DNA from: JAABUE01 sp037440925
Lineage (GTDB): Bacteria > Chloroflexota > Anaerolineae > Anaerolineales > Villigracilaceae
Direction: 5' to 3'
Assembly: GCA_037440925.1 (NCBI GenBank)
Contig: JBBITF010000004.1
Coordinates: 1 to 64,000, forward strand
DNA: 64,000 bases
Part shown: piece after piece, positions 40,614 to 50,762 of the stretch
Layout: each line of letters opens with the position of its first letter
How positions within the stretch are numbered: the first letter of the stretch is position 1
Notes under the pieces: generated by a model
Told to the model about the DNA's origin: nothing
The model's input: the letters and a program-made list of their open reading frames with translations, nothing else
Database searches by the model: none
Program-made: the position numbers and the translations under genes

Positions 40614-43600
40614 ATGTTCAAACGTTTGCGCTTGAATCTCACCCTCAGCCGCCTGCTGCAAATGATTGTATTTCTTTACCAAAGCAGCGCTATTGTCATT
40701 TTTCTTGTGTCTTTATACCTGGCATGGAACTGGCTGCAAAATCCCTTTGTGGGGGCATTTTTCGAGCCGACCATGGTGATGAATGGCGGCGGTCCAAGCG
40801 CTGAAGGCACAAAATGGCCGTTATACGACCAGGGCATCCAGCACGGCGATCAATTGATTTCAATTGCCGACCGGGAAATCCACAATGCAGAAGATATGCG
40901 GCAAACCCTGGCAGGCTTCTACCCCGGTGAGACCGTGCCGGTCGTCGTCCGCACTGTAGAGGGCAAGACAGTCACGTATCAAATCGAGTTGCAGCGCTTC
41001 CCCCAAGCGGATTTGATAGCCTATTTGGTGATTCCTTCAGTAATCAGTGTAGCCTTCTTTGCGCTCAGTTGGTGGATTTTTGGATTACGTCGCACTGAAC
41101 CGGCAGGCCGTGGGTTTACGTTATTTGCCTCCTCGCTGGCCATTGTAACGGGCACCTTTTTTGACCTGTATACCTCACATCGTTTTTCTTACTACTGGGC
41201 TTTGGCCTTGCCCTTAGCGGGGGGGGCGCTCATTGATTTGACCTTGTCCTTCCCACAGGAAGCGCGCGCCGTCGTGGGGCGGCCTTATCTGCGCTGGGGC
41301 GGTTACTTGATTGCCATCGTACTGGCTGGCTATTCCCATATAACCATGCTCAACTTGGAGCAGCCTAGGGCCTATTTTGCAGCCTGGTATACTTCTTATT
41401 TTTTCAACGCTTTTGCCATTCTATTCCATACAAGCGTGACCATTCACCGCGCCTTTTTTGTGCCATCGCCGGTGGTCAAGAGTCAAGCGCGCATGGTGTT
41501 AATTGGGCTGGTCCTCTCGCTTGGCCCCATAGCGGTCTGGTCTGTTCTCTTTCCTTTCAACCTGGTCAAATTCTCTCCTTACCTGTTCCTTACCCTTATC
41601 CTTTTCCCGCTGACCATTGGGTATACCATTTTGCGTTATCGCCTGGTGCGGACAGATCTCTGGTTGCGGCAAGGATTGGTATATACCAGCCTGACTGTTT
41701 TGGCTGTAGGCGGTTATGCCGCAATGGTGAGCGGCATCGGCTTGATTTTCACTAGCGTCATTCCATCCGAAAGCCCATGGCTGATTGGGAGTATCATTTT
41801 TCTCTTGGCCATTGTGCTGGAGCCTTTGCGTATTTGGCTGGAAAAGACCATCAACAGTACCTTCTTCCGCGGACAGAAAGTCTATGAAGAAAGACTACGG
41901 AACTTCAGCCATGACCTGACCAACGCACTGGACTTGGAAAGTATTGGGCGGCTGTTGCGCCGTCATATTCTGGATACCCTTTCTCCTCAATATGTTCACA
42001 TTTACATTCTCGATGCGATGAATGATCAGTATGTGAGCATGGCCGACGAGGATGGCCGTCCTAGCAGTGATGTCCGTTTTGCAGTGGGCAGCCCTCTGGC
42101 CCAATATTTTCTAAGAGAACGCATTCCTCTCTATTTAGATGATAGCAATTTGCCTGCCAGCCTGAGGCCCGAAGAGAGCCGTCTCAGGCTGCTCGGCGCA
42201 CGATTGTTCCTGGCACTACCCGGTGAGCGCGAGGTGAGCGGTTGGCTGGCTTTGGGGCCGCGTCTTTCAGGACAGCCATATACACCTCAAGACCTGGCAT
42301 TTCTCCAAAATCTGGCTGACCAGTCTTCAGTAGCAATTGGACGTGTGCAAACCGTTGCCAACCTTGAGCGCCGCATTCAGGAAATGAACGCCCTGACCCG
42401 CGTCTCTCAAGGCGTCAATATTACGTTGACCTTCGATGACGTGATGGAGTTGATCTTTGCGCAAACCGGGCAAATTATTCCTGCTACCGACTTCCATGTC
42501 ACGCTCTTGCACAAGACCGGAAATTATTTCTATTACGCCTTTTGTGTCGAAAACCATGACCGCCTGTCAGAACGAGAAAATGTTCCCCTGCCGCCCAAAT
42601 ACGGTCTGGGACAAGAAGTATGCGAAAAAGGACGTCCGATTCTGACCCAGGATTATTTGCGCGAGTGCCAGGCGCGAAATGTCACCCCTGCGTTGCACGA
42701 TGTATATGCCTGGATGGGCGTCCCCCTGAACGCCGGCGCTGAAACCATTGGCGCTCTGACGGTTGGCAGCCGCGAGCCTAACATCACCTACTCGCGCGCC
42801 CAACTTGGCCTTTTGCAGGCTATTGCAGACCAAACGGCCGGCGCCATTGTGAAGTCGCGCTTGCTGCAAGAAACGCAACAGCGCGCTTATCAGTTATCTA
42901 CCCTGAACGACTTGACACGTCAGTTGACCTCCACCCTGGAACTTGAACCGCTATTGAAAAATATCCTGGAGAACGCTGTCAGCATTCTCAACTGTGAAGC
43001 AGGTAGTTTATTCCTGGTGGACGAGCAAACGGGTGATTTGGTTTTCAAAGTTACGGCCGGCCCGCCTGCCTCGGCAGAGCTGGTAGGCCAGCGCATTCCA
43101 GCCGGCGCCGGCATCGTTGGCCGTGCAGCCAAATTACGTACAGCAGTTGTCGAAAACCATGCGCAGTCTTCGACAGCGCACTTCAATGAGCCCGATGCAC
43201 AGACCGGTTTTACCAGCAAATCCTTGCTGGCAGTGCCATTGATGTTCAAAGACCAAGTCATTGGCGTTCTTGAGGTTATCAACCGTAAAGACGGCCTGCC
43301 TTTTGTGGAAGATGACCAGACACTGCTTTCGGCCTTTGCAGGTCAAGCGGCAGTAGCCATCGAAAACGCGCGTTTGCACACCCTCACAGATCAAGAACTG
43401 GCTGCGCGCGTAGAGGAACTTTCTGTATTACAGCGCATTGACCGTGAACTGAATGCCAGCCTCGAAATAGACCGCGCCATGCGTATTACGCTCGAATGGG
43501 CCATGCGACAATCCAAGGCAGAGGCTGGCTTGATCGGCATACTAGACAAAGAAAATCTGAGTGTCATGGCTGAACAAGGTTATGGCGACCTCTCGAAACA

Positions 43601-44609
43601 ATTTCCCGATGGAAAATTTCCCTACGTCGAAATGCCGGCTATGAAAAACGCTGTAGAAACTTCACAACCTTATCAAGTTTCCCTGACAGAGCAAGGAGGC
43701 AATTGCATTTTGCCCGGCGCCCACACCCAAATTGCCATTCCTCTACGCCGTGAAGCCACAGTCGTTGGCTTGATTTTCTTGGAAAGCGTCTATGATTCTC
43801 AGCAAGACATTGCCTTCCTCAACCGCCTAAGCGACCACGCTGCAATTGCCATTGCAAATGCTCAACTGTACCAGGAAATCCAGCGCGCCAATGAAGCCAA
43901 AAGTGAATTTGTTTCTTTTGTAGCGCACGAATTGAAGAACCCAATGACTTCCATCAAGGGCTACACCGAATTGCTTGCAGGAGGCAAGGTTGGCCCCATC
44001 AACGAAATGCAGGCGAACTTTCTGAACACAATCCGCGCCAATGTGGAGCGCATGTCAACTTTGGTGTCCGATTTGAACGATAATTCCAAAATCGAGGCCG
44101 GGCGTCTGCGACTGGATTTCAAAGCGGTGGACGTTGCTGAGGTCATTGAAGAAGTTACCCGCTCTACGCACCGCCAAGTTGAAGACCGCAAGCAAACCTT
44201 ACAACTTCAAGTACCAGAAGCGCTTCCCAAAATCTGGGCAGATCGCACACGTGTTATTCAAATACTCACCAACCTGGTGAGTAATGCGAACAAGTACACG
44301 CCAGAAGGCGGCCAAATCACCATTGGGGCTGAGGCCACACCCAATCGTTGGGACGCGGCTGGCGCATCAAAAGTCGTGCATGTATGGGTCAAGGACAATG
44401 GAATTGGCATTAGCCTGGAAGATCAAAAGAAAATTTTCACCAAATTCTTCCGCTCGGAGGACGAATCGGCCCGCAAAGCGCCTGGCACCGGCCTGGGTTT
44501 GAATATCACCAAAAGCCTGGTCGAAATGCAGGCAGGCCGCATCTGGTTCGAAAGCAAATTACGCGAGGGAACGACATTCCATTTCACGATACCCATAGCA
44601 GAGGAATAG
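40614..44609 (+). CDS. Multi-GAF membrane sensor histidine kinase with N-terminal PDZ-like domain
   Basis: 1331 aa. In order: one membrane helix (about 15-45); a PDZ-like extracytoplasmic segment (about 60-130; YDQGIQHGDQLISIADREIHN); seven or more helices (about 140-415); then at least four GAF-like domains in the cytoplasm (about 425-595, 605-760, 775-935, 945-1090). The kinase end has HisKA with VAHELKNP (phospho-acceptor His1105) and HATPase with NLVSNANKYTPEGG, DNGIGIS and GTGLGLNI. No response regulator is adjacent. The next gene, 6 nt on, encodes a FIST sensor-domain protein, so the two may form one signalling unit. The signal is unknown. Confidence 0.93.
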   Translation: MFKRLRLNLTLSRLLQMIVFLYQSSAIVIFLVSLYLAWNWLQNPFVGAFFEPTMVMNGGGPSAEGTKWPLYDQGIQHGDQLISIADREIHNAEDMRQTLAGFYPGETVPVVVRTVEGKTVTYQIELQRFPQADLIAYLVIPSVISVAFFALSWWIFGLRRTEPAGRGFTLFASSLAIVTGTFFDLYTSHRFSYYWALALPLAGGALIDLTLSFPQEARAVVGRPYLRWGGYLIAIVLAGYSHITMLNLEQPRAYFAAWYTSYFFNAFAILFHTSVTIHRAFFVPSPVVKSQARMVLIGLVLSLGPIAVWSVLFPFNLVKFSPYLFLTLILFPLTIGYTILRYRLVRTDLWLRQGLVYTSLTVLAVGGYAAMVSGIGLIFTSVIPSESPWLIGSIIFLLAIVLEPLRIWLEKTINSTFFRGQKVYEERLRNFSHDLTNALDLESIGRLLRRHILDTLSPQYVHIYILDAMNDQYVSMADEDGRPSSDVRFAVGSPLAQYFLRERIPLYLDDSNLPASLRPEESRLRLLGARLFLALPGEREVSGWLALGPRLSGQPYTPQDLAFLQNLADQSSVAIGRVQTVANLERRIQEMNALTRVSQGVNITLTFDDVMELIFAQTGQIIPATDFHVTLLHKTGNYFYYAFCVENHDRLSERENVPLPPKYGLGQEVCEKGRPILTQDYLRECQARNVTPALHDVYAWMGVPLNAGAETIGALTVGSREPNITYSRAQLGLLQAIADQTAGAIVKSRLLQETQQRAYQLSTLNDLTRQLTSTLELEPLLKNILENAVSILNCEAGSLFLVDEQTGDLVFKVTAGPPASAELVGQRIPAGAGIVGRAAKLRTAVVENHAQSSTAHFNEPDAQTGFTSKSLLAVPLMFKDQVIGVLEVINRKDGLPFVEDDQTLLSAFAGQAAVAIENARLHTLTDQELAARVEELSVLQRIDRELNASLEIDRAMRITLEWAMRQSKAEAGLIGILDKENLSVMAEQGYGDLSKQFPDGKFPYVEMPAMKNAVETSQPYQVSLTEQGGNCILPGAHTQIAIPLRREATVVGLIFLESVYDSQQDIAFLNRLSDHAAIAIANAQLYQEIQRANEAKSEFVSFVAHELKNPMTSIKGYTELLAGGKVGPINEMQANFLNTIRANVERMSTLVSDLNDNSKIEAGRLRLDFKAVDVAEVIEEVTRSTHRQVEDRKQTLQLQVPEALPKIWADRTRVIQILTNLVSNANKYTPEGGQITIGAEATPNRWDAAGASKVVHVWVKDNGIGISLEDQKKIFTKFFRSEDESARKAPGTGLGLNITKSLVEMQAGRIWFESKLREGTTFHFTIPIAEE

Positions 44610-44615
44610 TTTTCC

Positions 44616-45779
44616 ATGACTCTAAACGCTGTCGTTGGTTGGGCCAAGGCCCTGGATGGCCGTGAAGCCAGTTTGCAAGCCATTCACCAGGCATTGAACA
44701 AATTCAGCCCCGCCCAGCCTGGGCTGGGAATTGTGATTGCTTCTCAGCAATACCAACCGCGTGATATTGCCAGCGGTATTGGTGCCCTGCTCGGCGAGGT
44801 GCCGGTGATTGGATTTAGTTCGCCAGCCGGCTTGACCGCAGCAGGCTCACTCCCTCACGCAGTCGTTGTCTGTATTCTGGGAGGCGATGACATCGAAGCG
44901 CATACCCATTGGCTGCCCGGATACGCCCAGAGCAGCCGTGAAACAGCCGCTCAATTGGGAATGCTCGCCGGCGGAGATAACGCACGGCATATCCTCTTCT
45001 TCGCAGATGGCTTCAATGGAGATGCAGAACAATTTTGCCAGGCTATGAGCGGGCAGCCTTATCAAACGCTAGGAGGGCTTTCTTCGGGCGATTTGCACAC
45101 CGGTAACACCTTCCAAATTGCAAGCAACCAGACCGGTAGCGGCGCCATTGCAGCCGTGACGATGAGCAGCAAAACCCAAATAGGCATCGGTTATGCGCAT
45201 GGCTGGAATCCGATCGGTAGCCAGATGCGCGTCACCCGCTCACGCGGTTTTTGGCTGCGCACCCTAGACGCCCGTCCATCCTCTGAAACCTATGCTGAAC
45301 TATTGGGCTACCCGGCGCGTGAATGGGGCTTTCCTCCCTTGAGTCACATGGCGCGCCTATACCCGCTGGGAATGGAGCAAGGCGACGAGTTGGTCATCCG
45401 CGCCCCGATTCGCGTAGAGGCCGACGGCAGTTTTCGCATGAATGCGCCTGTTCGCGACGGCGTGGACGCTTTCTTGATGGTAGGCAGCCGTTCTGCCTGT
45501 CAAAAGGCTGCCCAAACTGCAGCTCAACAAGCCTTGCGCGCCCTGGAAGGCGCCAAACCCATCCTGGCCCTGGTATTGGTAGATATTGCCTGGCAAATGC
45601 TGCTCAAGGCCACCCCTGGTGCTGAGATTAGAGCCGTGCAAGACATCCTGGGAGAAGAAATTCCCGTGGCCGGTGGATATACGCTTGGACAAGTGGTATC
45701 CGAAGGGGCCGGCGACACGCCGCGTTTCTTGAATCAACATTTAGTCGTCATTCTATTTGGCGAAAAACCGACTGCCTGA
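44616..45779 (+). CDS. FIST N- and C-domain protein
   Basis: 387 aa. The N-terminal FIST part (GIVIASQQYQPRDIASGIGALLGEVPVIGFSSPAG, FADGFNGDAEQFCQAMSG, GGLSSGDL) is followed by the FIST-C part (GYPAREWGFPPLSHMARLYPLG...FLMVGSRSACQKAAQTA...EIPVAGGYTLGQV). FIST domains are proposed ligand sensors for small molecules such as amino acids. Here there is no fused output domain. Six nt after the histidine kinase gene, so it probably supplies that kinase or a missing partner with a sensory input. Confidence 0.88.
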   Translation: MTLNAVVGWAKALDGREASLQAIHQALNKFSPAQPGLGIVIASQQYQPRDIASGIGALLGEVPVIGFSSPAGLTAAGSLPHAVVVCILGGDDIEAHTHWLPGYAQSSRETAAQLGMLAGGDNARHILFFADGFNGDAEQFCQAMSGQPYQTLGGLSSGDLHTGNTFQIASNQTGSGAIAAVTMSSKTQIGIGYAHGWNPIGSQMRVTRSRGFWLRTLDARPSSETYAELLGYPAREWGFPPLSHMARLYPLGMEQGDELVIRAPIRVEADGSFRMNAPVRDGVDAFLMVGSRSACQKAAQTAAQQALRALEGAKPILALVLVDIAWQMLLKATPGAEIRAVQDILGEEIPVAGGYTLGQVVSEGAGDTPRFLNQHLVVILFGEKPTA

Positions 45780-45805
45780 AATTGCGTTCCTCATAGAGGC
45801 CAAAC

Positions 45806-47071
45806 ATGCCCCTCGACCCTGCCATCATTCGTCAACAGTTCCCCTCCCTCGACCGGCCGGCAATATTTTTTGACAACCCCGGCGGAACCCAAATCGCCCG
45901 TCAATCGCTCGAGCGCATGACGCGTTATTTGCTGGAATGTAATGCCAATCACGAGGGCGCCTTTGCCACTAGCATTGCCTCCGATGCCATCCTGGAAGCC
46001 GCTCATGCTGCCATGGCTGATTTCTATAACGCCGCCAGTCCAGAAGAAATCATCTTCGGCAACAATATGACCAGCCTCACGTTGCATATCAGCCGTTCCC
46101 TCTCGAGGAACTGGCAACCAGGAGACGAAATCATCGTCACCCGCCTGGATCATGATGCCAATGTTACCCCCTGGACGCTGGCGGCGCAAGACCATGATGT
46201 CAAGGTCAATTGGGTGGATTTCGACGTAGAAGACGGCACCCTCAACCTGAGCGACCTGCAAAAAGCCCTAGAGCGCAAACCGCGCCTGCTGGCTGTAGGC
46301 TATGCTTCTAATGCGCTCGGCACCATCAATCCGGTGGCAAAAATCACCCGCATGGCACACGAAGCCGGCGCATTGGTCTACGTAGATGCGGTGCAGTACG
46401 CCCCCCATGGCCCAATAGATGTTCAAAGAATCGGATGTGATTTCTTAGTGGCGTCCAGTTACAAATTCTTTGGCCCACACGCTGGCATTTTATACGGTCG
46501 GCGCGACCTGCTGGAAAATCTGTTTGCCTACAAGGTGCGCCCGGCCTCCAATCGCCTGCCAGGTAAGTTCGAGACCGGCACCCAAAACCACGAGGGCATC
46601 GCTGGCGTCTTAGGGGCCATTGAATACTTCGAATGGCTGGGCAAAGAGTTTGGCAACCGATATGCTGATAGCCTGGCTGAAAACGGCTACCAAGGCCGGC
46701 GAATGGAGCTCAAAAAGGCGCTCATCGCCATCCGCGCCTATGAATTCGAACTGGGAAGAGCGCTTCTTTCTACGCTGCAATCTGTTCCCGGACTAAGGCT
46801 GTTTGGCCTCGCCGATGCCCGCCGTCTGGATGACCGAGTGCCTACCTTTGCCTTCCGCCTGAAGGATCTTCCTCCACGCCTGGTGGCCGAGCAACTGGCC
46901 CAGCAAGGCATCTATGTTTGGGACGGCAACTACTACGCCATCAACGTTACCGAACGATTGGGCGTAGAGGAAAGCGGAGGCATGGTGCGTGTAGGCGCGG
47001 TACATTACAACACGCTAGAAGAAATCCAGCGCCTGGGAGAGGCGCTGGAAAAGATTGCCTTGTCAGGCTAG
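45806..47071 (+). CDS. Cysteine desulfurase-like aminotransferase class V
   Basis: 421-aa fold-type I PLP enzyme. The Schiff-base Lys220 lies in SSYKFFGPHAGILYG. The cofactor Asp is in VYVDAVQYAPHGPIDV, with GNNMTSLTLHISRSL at the phosphate site and RLDHDANVTPW. It resembles the VC1184/TIGR01976 'cysteine desulfurase-like' branch rather than IscS or NifS; an active-site Cys loop is not evident. The true substrate is unknown. ATG 45806 has weak upstream purines. It overlaps convergent pepF by 4 nt. Confidence 0.88.
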   Translation: MPLDPAIIRQQFPSLDRPAIFFDNPGGTQIARQSLERMTRYLLECNANHEGAFATSIASDAILEAAHAAMADFYNAASPEEIIFGNNMTSLTLHISRSLSRNWQPGDEIIVTRLDHDANVTPWTLAAQDHDVKVNWVDFDVEDGTLNLSDLQKALERKPRLLAVGYASNALGTINPVAKITRMAHEAGALVYVDAVQYAPHGPIDVQRIGCDFLVASSYKFFGPHAGILYGRRDLLENLFAYKVRPASNRLPGKFETGTQNHEGIAGVLGAIEYFEWLGKEFGNRYADSLAENGYQGRRMELKKALIAIRAYEFELGRALLSTLQSVPGLRLFGLADARRLDDRVPTFAFRLKDLPPRLVAEQLAQQGIYVWDGNYYAINVTERLGVEESGGMVRVGAVHYNTLEEIQRLGEALEKIALSG

Positions 47072-48873
47072 AGTTGACAGTAACGTTCTACACGCTCGCC
47101 AAAAATAGCAATACTATCTTCCCAAAATCTGCGTGAGCGGATATCAATGCCAAAGCGAGCAGCCAAATCAGCAGCCGAGGCCTCGCCGGTAGAGGCCAAT
47201 AGCGCCTGATAATCAGGGATAAATGCCGCCCCGCGCTGACGATAAATGGCATATAAACCAGCGCCAAACAGCAGGCCAAAGGCATAGGGGAAGTTGTAGA
47301 ACGGCAAGCCCACCGAATAATAATGCGGCTTCCAGGTCCACATATATTTTTGCAGGTAACGTTCGTCCAGGCCCTCCCCATACGTAGCCTTTTGTGCACG
47401 TTCCATGATTTCGCAAATTTCCTCGGCAGAAAGTTCTGCCTGCGCACGGCGCTCGAACACTTCCTGCTCAAACAGAAAGCGGGAGTAAATATCCACGATT
47501 ACCTGCGAGGCGCCATTGAGTTGACCTTCGAGGATTGCCAGTTCCTCTTGCGGGTCGCTGGCCTGCGCCAATATTGCTTCGCTGACGATGGTTTCACAAA
47601 AAGTGGAAGCAGTTTCGGCCAGCGTCATGGGCGTCAATTGTTGCAAGGGCGTCTTGCCAAATTGATAAACGCACTCATTGTGAAAAGCATGCCCAAGTTC
47701 GTGAGCAATCGTCGAAAGTTGATCTTGAGAGCCATCGAAGTTGACCAGGATACGACTTTCTTTTGTCCCCTGGATTTCCATACAAAAGCCGCCTCCGCGT
47801 TTGCCGTCACGCATTTCAGCATCTATCCAGCGGCGTTCAAAGGCCCGTTCTGCAAAAGCGCGTAATGCAGGGGAAAAGGTTTCAAACTGTTCGAGGATAA
47901 AATCGCGGGCTTCCTCAAAGGAGTAAGTTTTGTCCACTTTGCCAACCGGCGCAAACAGGTCCCACCAGGCTAGTTTAGATTTGCCAAGCAGTTTGGCTTT
48001 GTGATTGAAATACTTACGGAACAAGGGGAAGGAAGCCTGCATTGCATCCAGCATAGCGTTCAAGGTATGACGGTCAATGCGAGCAGCATCGAGCGCAGGG
48101 TGGAGCGCGTCTTCTCGCCCGCGGCGTTTGTTGAGCGTGAGCGTCTCGCCCTTGACGCCGTTCAAGCAGGCCGCCAGGGTCTCCTGCACCGAGGCCCAAG
48201 CCCGACTCTCGGCTTCATAGGCACGATGACGAACGGATTCATCAGGATGGGTACGCAAGTTGATCAAGGCTGGCATGGGCAACTTCTCTATCTGCCCGTC
48301 CAGTTCGAAATTTACGCTCAGTTGCGAGGTAACCGTCCCCTGAAGTTTCTCCCAAGCGTTCCCACCGCTCAGGCTGAGTTCAGCGGCGAGCGCCTCTTCT
48401 TCTTCGCTCATCAGATATTGACTTTGTTCAGCGGCTTCCTGAAGCATGAAAGCATGGGCTTTGGCTACGGGGTGTTTCTCCACTGCCGCTCCTAGATGAG
48501 GGGAAATCTTCCCTAACCAGACTTTCCACTGTACAACAAGGTTTTGCAACGGAAGTTTAAGTTGCTCGTATTCAGACAGTTTGCGCGCCGCGACTTTGTT
48601 GTGTGAATCGGTACTGACGAAGGAGTAGATATATGGCTCAAGCGTACCAGACAAGGTGTAGATGGCGTTGAAGCGCTCGACCAATTCCCCCAAGATGGAA
48701 GCCAATCGCTCAGGCGAAGCGTTGAGGTCAGTTTTTTGGACAACTTTGGCAAAATAATCGCCCAAATCAGCCACTTGGGTCTGAAAGAGAGAGACAGCCT
48801 GCTGGAATTCGGGAGATTCAAGCGAGGGATAGACGTTCGACAAGTCCCAGCGCGGAGCGGGGGGAGTAGGCAT
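47068..48873 (-). CDS. pepF: Oligoendopeptidase F, M3 family
   Basis: 601 aa, typical of PepF. Gluzincin motif HELGHAFHN with a downstream Glu in LAETASTFCETIV; also GGGFCMEIQGTKESRILVNFDGSQDQLSTI and the C-terminal YVWTW/MWTWKPHYYSVGLPFYNFPYAFG block of M3B peptidases. It is a cytoplasmic zinc endopeptidase for short peptides, probably recycling those released by the surface peptidase lipoproteins. AAGGAG precedes the start; the upstream TATACTAAACTAA word is shared with the PilZ gene. Confidence 0.95.
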   Translation of the reverse strand: MPTPPAPRWDLSNVYPSLESPEFQQAVSLFQTQVADLGDYFAKVVQKTDLNASPERLASILGELVERFNAIYTLSGTLEPYIYSFVSTDSHNKVAARKLSEYEQLKLPLQNLVVQWKVWLGKISPHLGAAVEKHPVAKAHAFMLQEAAEQSQYLMSEEEEALAAELSLSGGNAWEKLQGTVTSQLSVNFELDGQIEKLPMPALINLRTHPDESVRHRAYEAESRAWASVQETLAACLNGVKGETLTLNKRRGREDALHPALDAARIDRHTLNAMLDAMQASFPLFRKYFNHKAKLLGKSKLAWWDLFAPVGKVDKTYSFEEARDFILEQFETFSPALRAFAERAFERRWIDAEMRDGKRGGGFCMEIQGTKESRILVNFDGSQDQLSTIAHELGHAFHNECVYQFGKTPLQQLTPMTLAETASTFCETIVSEAILAQASDPQEELAILEGQLNGASQVIVDIYSRFLFEQEVFERRAQAELSAEEICEIMERAQKATYGEGLDERYLQKYMWTWKPHYYSVGLPFYNFPYAFGLLFGAGLYAIYRQRGAAFIPDYQALLASTGEASAADLAARFGIDIRSRRFWEDSIAIFGERVERYCQL

Positions 48874-49041
48874 GATTTTTCTCCTTAGTTTAGTATAGAA
48901 ATCAGCGCCAATATTTTACTCTATGGCCCTACGGTTTCTACAGGTAACACAGAGACCAAAAAGCCCAAGTCACTCCCTAATCCAATCAAATTATGTTATT
49001 ATGAAAATACCCTTTTCTCCCTAGCCAAAACAACGCGGCGT

Positions 49042-49917
49042 ATGTACACAGATCTCCGTCCAGCCAATGCCTTCGCCGGCGAACTATATGCGCTGACACA
49101 TGCTTATGTGCCAGAACATATCCCTGCGCTGATGACGACCATTTCGCAGGCTGAGCCCTTTCTCATCGAAGATTATCTTGGCTTTGCTAAAGACAATTGG
49201 GTTATCTTTGTCGGCTATCCTCTTGAGACGCCCTTCGACGCGGCGCAGTGCGACCAGCGTGTTGCGCGCGCCCTTGAACTGCACCGCCCCGATTACCTTT
49301 GGTTCATCGGCCCAGAAATTCCCCCCTCTCTCGCGCGCTCCTGTCGGACGCGCCAAAGCGACTGGTATTACCGCCTCAATCTGACCGAGGCAAAAACCCG
49401 CTCGGCGCTAGAGCGAGAAGTGAGACAGGCCGCCCGTTCATTGACCGTCATACAAAGTCAGGCCTTCACGCGTGAACATCAATCTCTGGTAGATGAACTG
49501 ATGCGCCGGGAGACGCTTCCTCCAATGATTGCGGAACTCTATCGCGCCATGCCGGCCTATGTTTCGGGCTGCAAAAGCGCGCAGGTGCTGGAGGCGCGCG
49601 ATGCGCATGGACGGCTGATTGCCTTCTTTGTGGTCGAGTGCGCAGCAGAAAAATTCGATACCTACGTGCTGGGGTGCCACTCAAAAAAGCGCTATGTTCC
49701 CCATGCTTCTGACCTGCTGTTTTCAGATATGCTGGCCAGCGCACGTCTGCGAAATAAGACCGAAATCAATCTTGGTCTGGGAGTCAACCCCGGCATCCAG
49801 CGCTTCAAGACCAAATGGGGTGGCGTGCCCTTCCTGAAATACGAATTCTGTGAGTGCTACTTTGGGGCGCAAAAACAGCCCTCCATGCTCGATTTGCTCT
49901 TGGACATGAAACTATGA
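49042..49917 (+). CDS. GNAT/FemAB-like protein, paralogue A of coupled operon
   Basis: 291 aa, family unrecognised. The C-terminal half has the look of a GNAT-fold acyltransferase of the FemAB/Acetyltransf_6 sort: AQVLEARDAHGRLIAFFVVE, then INLGLGVNPGIQRFKTKWGGVPFLKYEFC. The N-terminal half (AYVPEHIPALMTTISQAEPF...FVGYP) is conserved with the gene at 50759. No membrane helices. The stop overlaps the next start (ATGA). No clear ribosome site. A paralogue lies on the other side of a TraB/GumN gene, so the pair and the middle gene look like one functional unit. Substrate unknown. Confidence 0.75.
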   Translation: MYTDLRPANAFAGELYALTHAYVPEHIPALMTTISQAEPFLIEDYLGFAKDNWVIFVGYPLETPFDAAQCDQRVARALELHRPDYLWFIGPEIPPSLARSCRTRQSDWYYRLNLTEAKTRSALEREVRQAARSLTVIQSQAFTREHQSLVDELMRRETLPPMIAELYRAMPAYVSGCKSAQVLEARDAHGRLIAFFVVECAAEKFDTYVLGCHSKKRYVPHASDLLFSDMLASARLRNKTEINLGLGVNPGIQRFKTKWGGVPFLKYEFCECYFGAQKQPSMLDLLLDMKL

Positions 49918-50762
49918 CGAAAGCCCTGCCCACTCAACCCATGAAACTGTTTTCCCGGTTAACCGAAAAAACCTTGCGCATGGTCTGGCGCGTCGAAAAG
50001 GACGGGGGAGCTTCCCATCTGATCGGCACGGCGCACTTTTTCCCTTACAGTTTTCGACGCCCGCTTACGCGCTTGATGCAGGCCGCTACAACCGCGCTGT
50101 TCGAGGGCCCATTGGACGAAGAGAGCTCAAAACGCATTGCTGAATATGGGCGGCAAGGGGAGGGAGTGCCTACCTTCGTGGATGATGTCACGCCCGAAGC
50201 CATCCAAACAATTGACCGGCTGCTTCGTGAACGGCTGGACGGTCAAGGCGATGGTTGGCTGTTCTCCCTGGTCGAACGCCGTCCGGTTTACTTTGACTCT
50301 TTTACGCGCGGAGTGCGTCCGTGGGCAGCCTTTTTTTCCATTTGGCAAACCTACCTGGGCTGGAAGTATTCGGTAGACCTGGAAGGCTATCAGATTGCGC
50401 GCAAACTTGGTAAGCAGGTGCTGTTCCTCGAGACGCTGGAGGAACAACTTGCCGTGCTGGATAATATCCCCCTGGAACGCATTACGCGGCAAATGAACGA
50501 TGTCCAAAACTGGGGCATTTACCAGGCTGAATATGTGAAAACCTTCTTGGAAGGCGACCTGGATAGAATGTTAGAACTGACCGCCCGATTTGCTACGCGC
50601 GGTCCGATGGTGGTCGGCGCCCGTGACCGCATCTTGTTTGAACGTATGAAGCCGGTCATCGAACGGGAAGCGGCGCTGGTTTTCATCGGCTTTCCGCACG
50701 TGCCCGGCGTCAGTCAACTATTGCGGCAAGACGGCTATGCCGTTACACAGGTCACGGCATGA
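49914..50762 (+). CDS. TraB/GumN-family protein
   Basis: 282 aa from ATG 49914, which overlaps the preceding stop. N-terminal motif LIGTAHFFPYSF matches the first TraB/GumN box (GT-H); FEGPLDEE follows. A central block has GYQIARKLGKQVLFLETLEEQ, and the C-terminal GFPHVPGVSQLL corresponds to the usual G-x-H-x-xG box. The family has metal-protease-like features (Tiki relatives) but no proven bacterial role. No signal peptide is seen, so it appears cytoplasmic, unlike secreted GumN proteins. Coupled by ATGA overlaps to two GNAT-like paralogues. Confidence 0.8.
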   Translation: MTKALPTQPMKLFSRLTEKTLRMVWRVEKDGGASHLIGTAHFFPYSFRRPLTRLMQAATTALFEGPLDEESSKRIAEYGRQGEGVPTFVDDVTPEAIQTIDRLLRERLDGQGDGWLFSLVERRPVYFDSFTRGVRPWAAFFSIWQTYLGWKYSVDLEGYQIARKLGKQVLFLETLEEQLAVLDNIPLERITRQMNDVQNWGIYQAEYVKTFLEGDLDRMLELTARFATRGPMVVGARDRILFERMKPVIEREAALVFIGFPHVPGVSQLLRQDGYAVTQVTA

